Source: Pseudanabaena sp. BC1403 (GTDB lineage Bacteria > Cyanobacteriota > Cyanobacteriia > Pseudanabaenales > Pseudanabaenaceae). Taken from it: DNA of 64,000 bases. Positions 9,633-17,275 of this stretch are shown here, in pieces; position 1 is the first letter of the stretch, and each line of letters opens with the position of its first letter. Both the position numbers and the translations under genes were made by a program. The stretch covers positions 103,036 to 167,035 of the forward strand of contig NZ_PDDM01000010.1 in assembly GCF_002914585.1 (NCBI RefSeq), given 5' to 3'. Under the pieces are notes generated by a model that did not search any database, was not told the origin of the DNA, and was given only the letters and a program-made list of their open reading frames with translations.

Positions 9633-9808
9633 TTGTCAGCAGGAGCATTTGGAGGCAGAAAACGAGAATCAGAAATTTCGATCAACTTATCGATTGATGT
9701 TTCGGCTAAAAGTTTGCGAGCTTTAGCTAGATATTCTAAGTTGGGGCATTGATCTCCGAGAACACAGCCATTGGTGCATTCTTCTTGGCAATTGACTTGG
9801 CGAGGCAT
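9629..9808 (-). CDS. Small cysteine-containing conserved cyanobacterial protein
   Basis: A 59-residue protein starting MPRQVNCQEECTNGCVLGDQ with four Cys in C-x3-C-x3-C-x5-C spacing, followed by a helical part (LEYLAKARKLLAET). The Cys cluster suggests a metal site; I recognise the style as a conserved cyanobacterial hypothetical but no function is known to me. The ATG at this position is preferred to an upstream in-frame TTG that would add eleven residues. Confidence 0.7.
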   Translation of the reverse strand: MPRQVNCQEECTNGCVLGDQCPNLEYLAKARKLLAETSIDKLIEISDSRFLPPNAPADK

Positions 9809-9861
9809 GAGTTTTGGAGTAGTTTGTAAACTAAAATTCAAGGTTACTACAATGTTATCGA

Positions 9862-9900
9862 AAAATAAAAAAGCAGCGCCTAACGCTGCTTTTTTATTTT
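9862..9900. terminator. Terminator after tRNA-Leu
   Basis: AAAAAAGCAGCG CCTAA CGCTGCTTTTTT, symmetrical, just past the 3' end of the minus-strand tRNA gene. Confidence 0.88.
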
Positions 9901-9905
9901 TAATA

Positions 9906-9986
9906 TGCGGTCAGAGAGACTCGAACTCTCACAGCTTTCGCCACCACCACCTCAAGATGGCGTGTCTACCATTCCACCATGACCGC
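9906..9986 (-). tRNA. tRNA-Leu (anticodon GAG)
   Basis: On the minus strand the acceptor stem is GCGGTCA paired with TGACCGC, followed by discriminator A. The D arm contains GGTAGACACG, the anticodon stem-loop is CCATC-TTGAGGT-GGTGG giving anticodon GAG (reads CUC/CUU), there is a long variable arm as expected for a class II tRNA, and the T arm carries GTTCGAGTC. CCA is not encoded. About 81 nt. Confidence 0.95.
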
Positions 9987-10051
9987 AATTGCTTTTTTAG
10001 TGCTTAACTATATTACAGCAATAGTGCAAACATGCAATAGATTTTGAATAT

Positions 10052-10110
10052 ATAAAAACCAAAAACCTGTACCGCCCGCGCAGCGGGCGGTACAGGTTTT
10101 TGGTTTTTAT
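10052..10110. repeat. Long perfect palindrome upstream of hydrolase gene
   Basis: Arms ATAAAAACCAAAAACCTGTA and CCGCCCG around GCGCAGC. It shares the GTACCGCCCG / CGGGCGGTAC core with the nested hairpins at 47868-47970 and 52930-53033. Confidence 0.8.
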
Positions 10111-10189
10111 ACTTGATTTTTAAAAAATCCAATATGCTATTTTGATCGTAAATTGCTGTAAATAACAAAACACAAAGCCTCAAACTTTA

Positions 10190-11110
10190 ATGTCTGAATC
10201 ATCTCTAGAATCATTGCAACATGAACAGATCCAAAAACGATCGCCTAAGCGTTGGGTTCGCCCTGTCACGATCGCAGGGATTGTAATCGCCAGTTTTTAC
10301 AGTTCTGTTTGTGCTGTACTGTGGTTTGGGCAAACGAGGTTAGTCTTTTCACCAGTTAAGGAAATTACGACTACACCTGCTGAGTTTAATGCCACGTATG
10401 AGGATGTCTTGATTCCTGTCCAGAATGTAGATGGAAAAACTGAAAATATTCATGGCTGGTGGTTACCCAATGCTAAGCAAGAAGCAAAAAGTAATTTCGG
10501 CGATTCTAAAGTTATCTTGTATTTGCATGGCAAGGGTAAAAATATTAGTGCAAATGCAAAACATGCTAATCGCTTAATGCGGATGGGTTTCTCAGTTCTA
10601 GTAATTGACTATCGCGGCTATGGCAGAAGTGAAGGCGCATTCCCTACAGAATCATCGGTTTACACAGATGCTCAGACAGCTTGGGATTATCTAATCCAAA
10701 AAGGCTATAAACCAAATCAGATTATGATTTATGGGCATTCTTTAGGTGGTGCGATCGCGATCGATCTTGCTGCGAAGCATCCCGATGCATGGGGAATGAT
10801 TGTCGATGCTTCATTCACTTCGATGAGTGACATGGCTCAACTCGATCCTAAATATCGCATTTTTCCGATTGATTTGTTAATTCATCAACGTTTTGATTCG
10901 ATCACTAAGGTGCGATCGCTAGCAGTGCCTGTGCTTTATATTCATGGAACTGCTGATGATCTTATCCCCTCAGCCATGTCTCAGCGATTGTATGAAGCAA
11001 CATCGACAAAAAAACAAATCGTTCTCATTCCCAATGCTGGGCACAATAACACCGCCTCTACTAATGAACCACTATATCTAAACTCCATTCGCAGTTTTTT
11101 TAAGCTATAG
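10190..11110 (+). CDS. Membrane-anchored alpha/beta hydrolase
   Basis: A 306-residue serine hydrolase of the BEM46/ABHD13-like type. An N-terminal membrane anchor spans about 26-46 (ITIAGIVIASFYSSVC region), then comes the oxyanion loop YLHGKGKN, the nucleophile elbow GHSLGGAIA, an acid at HGTADDLIP and the catalytic His in NAGHNN. The catalytic domain is probably outside the cytoplasmic face or membrane-associated. Substrate unknown; the family includes esterases and depalmitoylases. It is convergent with gatB, separated by a palindrome. Confidence 0.88.
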   Translation: MSESSLESLQHEQIQKRSPKRWVRPVTIAGIVIASFYSSVCAVLWFGQTRLVFSPVKEITTTPAEFNATYEDVLIPVQNVDGKTENIHGWWLPNAKQEAKSNFGDSKVILYLHGKGKNISANAKHANRLMRMGFSVLVIDYRGYGRSEGAFPTESSVYTDAQTAWDYLIQKGYKPNQIMIYGHSLGGAIAIDLAAKHPDAWGMIVDASFTSMSDMAQLDPKYRIFPIDLLIHQRFDSITKVRSLAVPVLYIHGTADDLIPSAMSQRLYEATSTKKQIVLIPNAGHNNTASTNEPLYLNSIRSFFKL

Positions 11111-11150
11111 CAAGTAATTTTATTTGTGTAAGCACTAGATAATGATTTAA

Positions 11151-11188
11151 GAGAAACAGGAAGGCGCGAAGCGCCTTCCTGTTTCTCT
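11151..11188. terminator. Palindrome between convergent genes
   Basis: AGAGAAACAGGAAGGCGC / GCGCCTTCCTGTTTCTCT with a 2-3 nt loop; overlaps the gatB stop codon. Confidence 0.85.
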
Positions 11189-12659
11189 ATTCTGCTAGTT
11201 TGTCAGCAATCAATTTATTGGTTGATTGTGGTTCAGCTCGTCCTTGGGTTTTCTTCATGGTTTGACCGACAAAGAATCCTAAGAGCTTAGTTTTACCAGC
11301 CTTGTACTGTTCCACTTCCTTAGGATTAGCTGCAATAATCTCATCAATGATTTTCTCAAGTTCCGCACCAGCGAGGACAGTTAACCCTTTAGATGCAACT
11401 AAATCCTTAACAGATCCGCCTTTGAGGATGAGCTCAGGCAAGATATCTTTAGCGATTTTGCTGCTGATTGTTCCATCGGTGATTAGTCTGATCATCTCCC
11501 CTAAAACTGTAGGAGTGAGTGCAATATCAGCAATCTTGAGCTTGTTCTCATTGAGATAGGCTGTAACGTCACCCATTACCCAATTAAAGACTTGCTTTGG
11601 TTCCGCACCAGTGAGAATCGTGGCATCAAAGAATTCGGCAATGCTGCGATCGTCGGCAATCAGAGCCGCATCGTAGGGAGTCAGCCCAAATTCATCGCGG
11701 TAACGTTGACGGTGGGCGGATGGTAGTGTGGGAAGTTCTGAACGATATTGCGCTAACGTAGTCAGTGGAACTTCGATCGCCATCAGGTCAGGTTCTGGGA
11801 AATAGCGATAGTCGCTCGCACCTTCTTTGGAACGCATACTGATTGTGCGTTGAGTGTTTTCTTCCCACAGGCGAGTTTCTTGTTTGATGACTTCACTACC
11901 AGTTTCGATCGCATTCACTTGGCGATTAATTTCAAAATCAATTGCTCTTTGAATCGCATTGAAGGAGTTCATATTTTTGATTTCCACTTTCGTGCCGAAC
12001 TTCTCACGCCCAACAGGACGGACAGAGATATTCACATCACAACGTAGTGATCCTTCTTGCATGTTGCCATCGCAAACACCGAGATAGCGCATAATTCGCC
12101 TTAGTTCTTGAGCGTAGGCAGCCGCCTCTGCACCCGATCGCATATCTGGTTCAGAGACGATTTCACATAAAGCCACACCTGTACGATTGAAATCTACTAG
12201 TGAGTGACTAGAACCTGAAAGGCGATCGCTACCTGCATGTACCAATTTGCCTGCATCTTCTTCCATATGCAATCGGGTAATACCAATCCGCTTGGTGCTA
12301 CCATCTTCTAGTTGGATTTCTAGCCAACCATGCTCTGCGATCGGCAGATCGTATTGTGAAACTTGATAGTTTTTGGGAAGGTCGGGATAAAAATATTGTT
12401 TGCGATCGAATTTACTGTGGGGAGCAATTTGGCAATTGAGGGCTAGCCCAGCTTTGACTGCATATTCCAACACTTTTTCGTTAAGAACAGGTAATACCCC
12501 TGGCATACCCAGACAGACAGGACAAACATTCGTATTTGGTGGCGCACCAAACTGGGTTGAACAGTTGCAAAAGATTTTTGAGTTTGTGGTCAACTGGCAG
12601 TGGGTTTCTAAACCAATTACGGCTTCGTATTGTGTCTTAGTAGGGGCGGTTGCAGTCAT
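11187..12659 (-). CDS. gatB: Asp/Glu-tRNA(Asn/Gln) amidotransferase subunit B
   Basis: GatB is the kinase/transamidase-tRNA docking subunit that, with GatA and GatC, turns Glu-tRNA(Gln) into Gln-tRNA(Gln). At 490 residues it is full length. The start YEAVIGLETHCQL, the zinc-binding pairs CNC and CPVCLGMPG, the FDRKQYFYPDLPKNYQ and RLHMEEDAGK motifs and the C-terminal YqeY/GatB tail domain (LLGFFVGQTMK) are all present. Neither gatA nor gatC is beside it, the scattered arrangement usual in cyanobacteria. Confidence 0.97.
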   Translation of the reverse strand: MTATAPTKTQYEAVIGLETHCQLTTNSKIFCNCSTQFGAPPNTNVCPVCLGMPGVLPVLNEKVLEYAVKAGLALNCQIAPHSKFDRKQYFYPDLPKNYQVSQYDLPIAEHGWLEIQLEDGSTKRIGITRLHMEEDAGKLVHAGSDRLSGSSHSLVDFNRTGVALCEIVSEPDMRSGAEAAAYAQELRRIMRYLGVCDGNMQEGSLRCDVNISVRPVGREKFGTKVEIKNMNSFNAIQRAIDFEINRQVNAIETGSEVIKQETRLWEENTQRTISMRSKEGASDYRYFPEPDLMAIEVPLTTLAQYRSELPTLPSAHRQRYRDEFGLTPYDAALIADDRSIAEFFDATILTGAEPKQVFNWVMGDVTAYLNENKLKIADIALTPTVLGEMIRLITDGTISSKIAKDILPELILKGGSVKDLVASKGLTVLAGAELEKIIDEIIAANPKEVEQYKAGKTKLLGFFVGQTMKKTQGRAEPQSTNKLIADKLAE

Positions 12660-12769
12660 AACGTATGCGTTTAGGCGAAGTATTTGGAGAGATAAATAGC
12701 GACCTAGCTTGCTAAGTCACTATTTATCAAATCTATTATAAATCCTAGCATTACGATTTGGCATTTAAT

Positions 12770-13420
12770 CTATCTTCCTGATAAAAACAGATAAAGAATT
12801 AGTGTAGCTAAAGCCAAAAAGAAGTAAATTAATGTTAGAACTACAGCAACTGTTACGAACAGAAGAAAAAGTGGATTCGTCAGAGACATGGCTTGAAATG
12901 TCAACGCTAAAAGTTCTTTAGAGTTATTCATTAGAGACTTTGCCTCTTGCAACTTCTTGGCTAGGACAAACCAATCTTTTAACCTCTTGCCGATCGCAAA
13001 TATAAATCGTGTCTTCTGCCTAGGCAAAGATTTGCTTGAATCCTTTCCTGATCTGTCTTGAGAGTGGGCTAACACTTTATCATGAGCTTCGCCTAGTTCT
13101 GAGAAAGTGTTTTTACTTGTTTGGAAAAAATTATTGATTTTTTCAGGTAAGCCGATAACTTCCTTCAGAGTTAAGTACAGATTTCTAAGGACGTAAGAAG
13201 GTAAGCAAATAAATAGTGTAACGGTAATATTCCATGCGATATTGACATTAAATCTCTGCCAGAGAAAGAAAGCTAGCCAAGCAGCAGATCCAATATTAAT
13301 CATCAATAAGACAACAATACTATTGATGGATTGAGCGGCAATTTTTACAGGAAGGTGAAGAGATTCGAGCAATATGTCTTTAAACTTGTTCAGTTGTAAT
13401 TTCTTATCTGGTTGGTTCAT
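12770..13420 (-). CDS. Hypothetical membrane protein
   Basis: A 216-residue protein that I do not recognise. It has two hydrophobic segments near the N terminus (about 25-52 and 57-78), a polar, Ser/Lys-rich middle (about 90-150, probably helical) and a strongly hydrophobic C-terminal stretch of about 35 residues (LFLLFVTVAVVLTLIYFFLA). It lies between gatB and the aldolase on the same strand, 20 bp downstream of the aldolase stop in the opposite sense of reading order, so it may not share a transcript with gatB. Function unknown. Confidence 0.72.
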   Translation of the reverse strand: MNQPDKKLQLNKFKDILLESLHLPVKIAAQSINSIVVLLMINIGSAAWLAFFLWQRFNVNIAWNITVTLFICLPSYVLRNLYLTLKEVIGLPEKINNFFQTSKNTFSELGEAHDKVLAHSQDRSGKDSSKSLPRQKTRFIFAIGKRLKDWFVLAKKLQEAKSLMNNSKELLALTFQAMSLTNPLFLLFVTVAVVLTLIYFFLALATLILYLFLSGR

Positions 13421-13440
13421 TTATTTACTTATGAATTTAC

Positions 13441-14343
13441 TTATTTAGTGTTGTAGGCTTGGCTAGACAGCATTTCGGCATAGGGCGTTTCATGTAAATG
13501 GGCCTTGCCGACGGAGCCAAAGAGATTGAGTTTCTCGATGATCACTTCTTGCATCGCTGCGATCGCCTCACCCGCAATCTCCAGTAAATCCTTAGGACTA
13601 TCGCCACATATTTCTAACTTTAGTGCTTGCATATAAGCTTGACGCACTTCTGTATTTACATTAAATTTACAGACTCCCAATTGAATTGATTGCTGGATCA
13701 TTTCTGCTGGTAAACCTGATGCACCATGTAAAACCAAAGGAATATCAACAAGGCTCCGAATTTTTTCGAGACGCGCAAAATCTAGGCGGGGTGGGCTTTT
13801 ATATTCACCATGTACATTGCCGATCGTGACTGCGATCGCATCAACTTTGGTTAAATTCACAAACTCAAAGGCTTGAATCGGATCGGTCATTTTCGTTTCT
13901 TTCTCTGCGATCGTTAGACCATCTTCAGTTCCACTAATTCTACCAATTTCTGCTTCCACAACTGCATGGAACTTATGGGAGAGGGTCGTCATATCTCTTG
14001 TAAATTCCAAATTCTTGTCATAAGGCATGGGAGAGCCATCTGCCATGATCGATCGCACTCCTGCATCTAGGGCTAAGCGAATATCACTAGTGGAAGTACT
14101 GTGATCAAGATGAATAGAGATTGGGACATTCGCCGATTTTGCGGCTTCGATACACATTTTCACTAGAGGGAGTTTGCCATAGATGAGAGCGCTAGGATGT
14201 AATTGCAGCATCGCAGGACTACGACTGACTTCGGCAGCATTTACTACGGCTTTTACGCCTTCTAAGTTATAGATATTAAACGCGCCGATCGCATAGGCAT
14301 TACGTCGTGCGGTTTCTAGAAGTTCCTTAGTCGAACTCAACAT
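13441..14343 (-). CDS. Class II fructose/tagatose-bisphosphate aldolase family protein
   Basis: Zinc-dependent aldolase of 300 residues. The (beta/alpha)8 barrel shows the metal ligands in HLDHST, the HGEYKSPP and LHGASGLP stretches, and the substrate Asp/Asn region KFNVNTEV. The length and the GAFNIYNLEG start match the short GatY/KbaY-like branch, rather than the longer Calvin-cycle Fba of cyanobacteria, so the natural substrate may be tagatose-1,6-bisphosphate or another ketose phosphate. The ATG giving MLSSTKELL is preferred to an upstream TTG. The next gene in the same direction is the small membrane protein at 12770-13420, which starts 20 bp after this stop. Confidence 0.9.
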   Translation of the reverse strand: MLSSTKELLETARRNAYAIGAFNIYNLEGVKAVVNAAEVSRSPAMLQLHPSALIYGKLPLVKMCIEAAKSANVPISIHLDHSTSTSDIRLALDAGVRSIMADGSPMPYDKNLEFTRDMTTLSHKFHAVVEAEIGRISGTEDGLTIAEKETKMTDPIQAFEFVNLTKVDAIAVTIGNVHGEYKSPPRLDFARLEKIRSLVDIPLVLHGASGLPAEMIQQSIQLGVCKFNVNTEVRQAYMQALKLEICGDSPKDLLEIAGEAIAAMQEVIIEKLNLFGSVGKAHLHETPYAEMLSSQAYNTK

Positions 14344-14432
14344 GGTGACATTTGATGAAAAATTTATGCAATACAATCATATACATTTTGGGTATATAGC
14401 AATGCAAATTTTGCTTACAGTCCTTTGCCCTG

Positions 14433-14503
14433 AAACCCGAACCAATAAAATTGTTAAAAGTGTTGCAAAGCAACACTTTTAACAATTTTATTGGTTCGGG
14501 TTT
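14433..14503. repeat. 34-bp-arm perfect palindrome
   Basis: Arms AAACCCGAACCAATAAAATT continuing to GTTAAAAGTGTTGC, with AAA as loop. It sits in the promoter-side gap of the aldolase. Its inner part (AAAGTGTTGC/GCAACACTTT) is shared with the palindrome at 62668-62716. Confidence 0.85.
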
Positions 14504-14615
14504 GTTTGATTGGAAATTGCTGTAGATTTCCAAATGATTCATGTCGATTAGATGGGGCTTTGACTTCACGCAGCTAGCACATATGGCTATAGCCAGATAA
14601 ATTAGAACAAAAAAA

Positions 14616-14666
14616 CAAAACCAAAAGAGAGTTGTGGCGCTCCGCGCCACAACTCTCTTTTGGTTT
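14616..14666. terminator. Palindrome abutting the stop of the kinase gene
   Basis: AAAACCAAAAGAGAGTTGTG GCGC TCC GCGC and complement. It begins one base past the minus-strand stop codon and probably terminates that gene; same family as 7248-7300. Confidence 0.8.
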
Positions 14667-16271
14667 TCACCTGCCTACAGGCAACTCAACCGTAAAACAA
14701 CTACCTAATCCGACCTTGCTATTGACGCTCACCTTCCCACCGTGAGATTCGACAATTTGTTTAACGATTGCTAGCCCCAATCCAGCTCCTTCATATTGGC
14801 GATTGAGATTACCGTCGAGTTGAACAAATGGCAGAAATAGTTTGTCAAGACTTTCTGGAGCAATGCCAATACCTGTATCCCACACTGAAATCCGAACCCA
14901 AGATTTATTGGGAGCATTTGCGGTCAAGGCAATTTGACCAGATTTAGGCGTAAATTTGATGGCGTTATTAAGTAGATGAATTAGTACTTGACGCATCCGC
15001 CTTTCGTCTAGAAATATTTCTGGCAAATTATCATTAATATTCAGCTTAAGTTGAATATTCTTATTCAAAGCTTGGTATTTAACAAAATCTAGACTAGCTT
15101 GACAAAGCTTTGCAATCGAAGTTGATGTCTGATGCAATTCTAAATTGCCAACTTCGATCTTAGAGAAATCAAGAATATTCTCAATCAACTCTAATAGATG
15201 TTCTCCACTACTCTCAATAATTTTTAAAGCTTGCATCTGTTCATCATTAAGAATCCCATATCCACATATAGGTTCTTGTAAAATTTCTGTCAATCCTAAG
15301 ATGGCATTGAGAGGTGTGCGGAGCTCATGACTGATAGTAGAGAGAAATTCATCTTTGAGTCTGATCGCTTTAAGCAAATCTTGATTAACAACTGATAAGA
15401 TGTCATTTGACTCATTGAGCTTTGATTCTGCTTGCTTGCGATGTCTAATTGCGTCGGCAAGAGCAATGCGATCGCTGATATCTCGTGAAATCCCCTGTAC
15501 TGAGACTGCTTTTCCTAGGGAATTGCGTCGTGGAGTCATATTACAAGACATCCAGACATAGCTGCCATCTTTTTGGAGATGACGAAATTCAACAGGTAAA
15601 TCCCCTTTTATATTTGATTTCAATGTCTGCTCAATACTATCTTTAAAACGCTGTAGATCAGCAGCATGAACAAGCTTGACCATACTTTCCCCCAGCCATT
15701 CAGTATGTTCCCAGCCAAATAGCTCTTTAAATTGAGGAGATAGATAGGTGAGTTTGCCTTCTAAGTCAATTGACCAAATTAAATCATCTGAGCATTCTAC
15801 TAAAAGATGGAAATTTTCTTTGCTCTCTAATATTAATTGTTCAGAATAATTTTGTAGGTTAAGAGAATCAGAGGATGAGTTAATTAGCTGCTCTCGCTGC
15901 AATAGATGATCAAGCGATCGCATCAACCTTTTAGGAGTTAAGAATTCTTTAACAAGATAATCTTGGATACCACTTTTAGTTGCTTGATCTGCAATACTTT
16001 CTTCTGCTTGTTTAACTAGCAAAAGTATGGGCAACAATGTCATTTGTTCCTGTTGCTTTATCCAATTGAGAAATTCTAATCCACTGTCATCAGTGAGTGG
16101 TAAACCGAGCAAAATGATTTGTGGTTTTATCTCTTCACATAGCTCTTTTGCCTTTTCTATAGTGTTTGCTTCTATGCTTCTATAGCTATTAGAGATATCA
16201 CTAGTTAGAAAATCAATATATCTAGTACGATGTATTTCCGAATCATCAATTATCAAAATTGTTGTGCTCAT
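14667..16271 (-). CDS. Pseudo-receiver-PAS histidine kinase
   Basis: A 534-residue soluble kinase. The N-terminal receiver-like domain (about 1-125) keeps LIIDDSEIHR but the phospho-acceptor Asp is replaced by Gly (IILLGLPLTDDSG), so it should not be phosphorylated there. PAS lies at about 155-275 (DDLIWSIDLEGKL... ISRDISDR), then a short coiled coil, HisKA with ISHELRTPLNAILG, the N box (HLLNNAIKFTPKSG), DTGIGI and GAGLGLAIVKQ. It is therefore a working kinase with a dead receiver that may be an allosteric or partner-binding module. It is paralogous to the partial kinase at the left edge. It follows a thioredoxin gene by 235 bp. Confidence 0.9.
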   Translation of the reverse strand: MSTTILIIDDSEIHRTRYIDFLTSDISNSYRSIEANTIEKAKELCEEIKPQIILLGLPLTDDSGLEFLNWIKQQEQMTLLPILLLVKQAEESIADQATKSGIQDYLVKEFLTPKRLMRSLDHLLQREQLINSSSDSLNLQNYSEQLILESKENFHLLVECSDDLIWSIDLEGKLTYLSPQFKELFGWEHTEWLGESMVKLVHAADLQRFKDSIEQTLKSNIKGDLPVEFRHLQKDGSYVWMSCNMTPRRNSLGKAVSVQGISRDISDRIALADAIRHRKQAESKLNESNDILSVVNQDLLKAIRLKDEFLSTISHELRTPLNAILGLTEILQEPICGYGILNDEQMQALKIIESSGEHLLELIENILDFSKIEVGNLELHQTSTSIAKLCQASLDFVKYQALNKNIQLKLNINDNLPEIFLDERRMRQVLIHLLNNAIKFTPKSGQIALTANAPNKSWVRISVWDTGIGIAPESLDKLFLPFVQLDGNLNRQYEGAGLGLAIVKQIVESHGGKVSVNSKVGLGSCFTVELPVGR

Positions 16272-16375
16272 AAAATTTAGATAATGAGGCTTAGATAGAA
16301 TTTATTGAACAGAATTTGAAGGTGGACACAGAAATACATCTCAAACTCTGGTGAAGTTTTTAAGGATTACTTAAA

Positions 16376-16456
16376 AACGACTTTATAAACTTATCTTACC
16401 CTAGAGCACTTAAATAGTTGTCCTAGGGTAAAATATCGGATTCAAGTCGTTTTTGC
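16376..16456. terminator. Nested inverted repeats after thioredoxin gene
   Basis: Outer arms AAAAACGACTT and AAGTCGTTTTT enclose an inner pair TACCCTAG and CTAGGGTA. The region is between the thioredoxin stop and the kinase start, both on the minus strand, and may end the former. Confidence 0.5.
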
Positions 16457-16506
16457 ATAAGTTCAAAATGATTTGGGCTTAAAAAACCACAAAGTTATTC
16501 GTTCTA

Positions 16507-16830
16507 TTACAAATATTTCTCTAGGCTATCTCTGTAATTTTCATAGGTTTTGACACCAACTAGAGTCTCTACTATTTCACCATCTTTAAAAAATAGAACA
16601 GCAGGAATGCTCTTCAACCCAAATTGTTTTGCTAAGGGTTTATGAGCATCAATATCTAGTTTCATGATCTTGGCGCGATCGCTATAATTTTCAGACAACT
16701 GATCAATGAATGGAGCGATTACTTTGCAAGGCCCACACCAAGTTGCAGTGCAGTCCACAACTAAAAAAGATGTGCTTGTGCGAAGATCTTCAAATTCAGC
16801 TTGATCTTGAATAAAAGCGGCAGTATTCAT
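16507..16830 (-). CDS. Thioredoxin
   Basis: A 107-residue thiol-disulfide oxidoreductase with the classical WCGPC active site (Cys32, Cys35), Asp26 equivalent in VVDCTATW, and the cis-Pro loop SIPAVLFFKDG. Full length for a cytosolic thioredoxin, no signal peptide. Cyanobacteria have several thioredoxin types and I cannot assign this one to m, x or y with confidence; the WCGPC site and length fit any of them. Monocistronic by appearance. Confidence 0.95.
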   Translation of the reverse strand: MNTAAFIQDQAEFEDLRTSTSFLVVDCTATWCGPCKVIAPFIDQLSENYSDRAKIMKLDIDAHKPLAKQFGLKSIPAVLFFKDGEIVETLVGVKTYENYRDSLEKYL

Positions 16831-17037
16831 GTTTACTCTAATTAAAAGATAAATGTACTAGGGTGAATAGTTATTATCACAGAAACTGGTGTAAAGTCTG
16901 CACAATGAGAAGTTATATCAATTTTTACAACAATATCAGAATTGCTTGGTTTACAGTAAAATAAGCAAATGGGTTAATTGATAAGAAGGATAATCTAATG
17001 CTTCTATTCTGCCTATCCAATCGAGATTAATTTGACC

Positions 17038-17256
17038 ATGCAATTCGATACTCCTCTCGATTTTGCCATAAAAACTAGTTCTCAATCAAAATCTTTGCCA
17101 ACCAGAACTATTAGTCAATCTCACAGCCAATGCTCATTGCTATATCGCGCTTATACAACGGTTAAATATCTATTGGATGATCTAGGTTTATCTAAGGAAG
17201 AACAGCGATCGCATCTCAAATCAGTTCTTGAAGATCTTCAGGCTTTCTGGAATTGA
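17038..17256 (+). CDS. Small hypothetical protein
   Basis: A 72-residue protein with a Ser/Thr/Gln-rich N-terminal half and a helical C-terminal half (YTTVKYLLDDLGLSKEEQRS). No domain is recognised. The ATG giving MQFDTPLDF is used; a TTG two codons earlier is also possible. It is convergent with rqcH with only 19 bp between stops. Codon use looks ordinary for the window, including a HIP1 site, which supports it being a real gene. Confidence 0.6.
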   Translation: MQFDTPLDFAIKTSSQSKSLPTRTISQSHSQCSLLYRAYTTVKYLLDDLGLSKEEQRSHLKSVLEDLQAFWN

Positions 17257-17275
17257 ACTTTGCGAAAATGCTTGT

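Noticed and set aside
14327..14650. Minus-strand frame of 107 codons upstream of the aldolase
   Set aside because: It is made of the long palindrome at 14433-14503 and overlaps the aldolase start; composition and lack of any motif argue against a gene.
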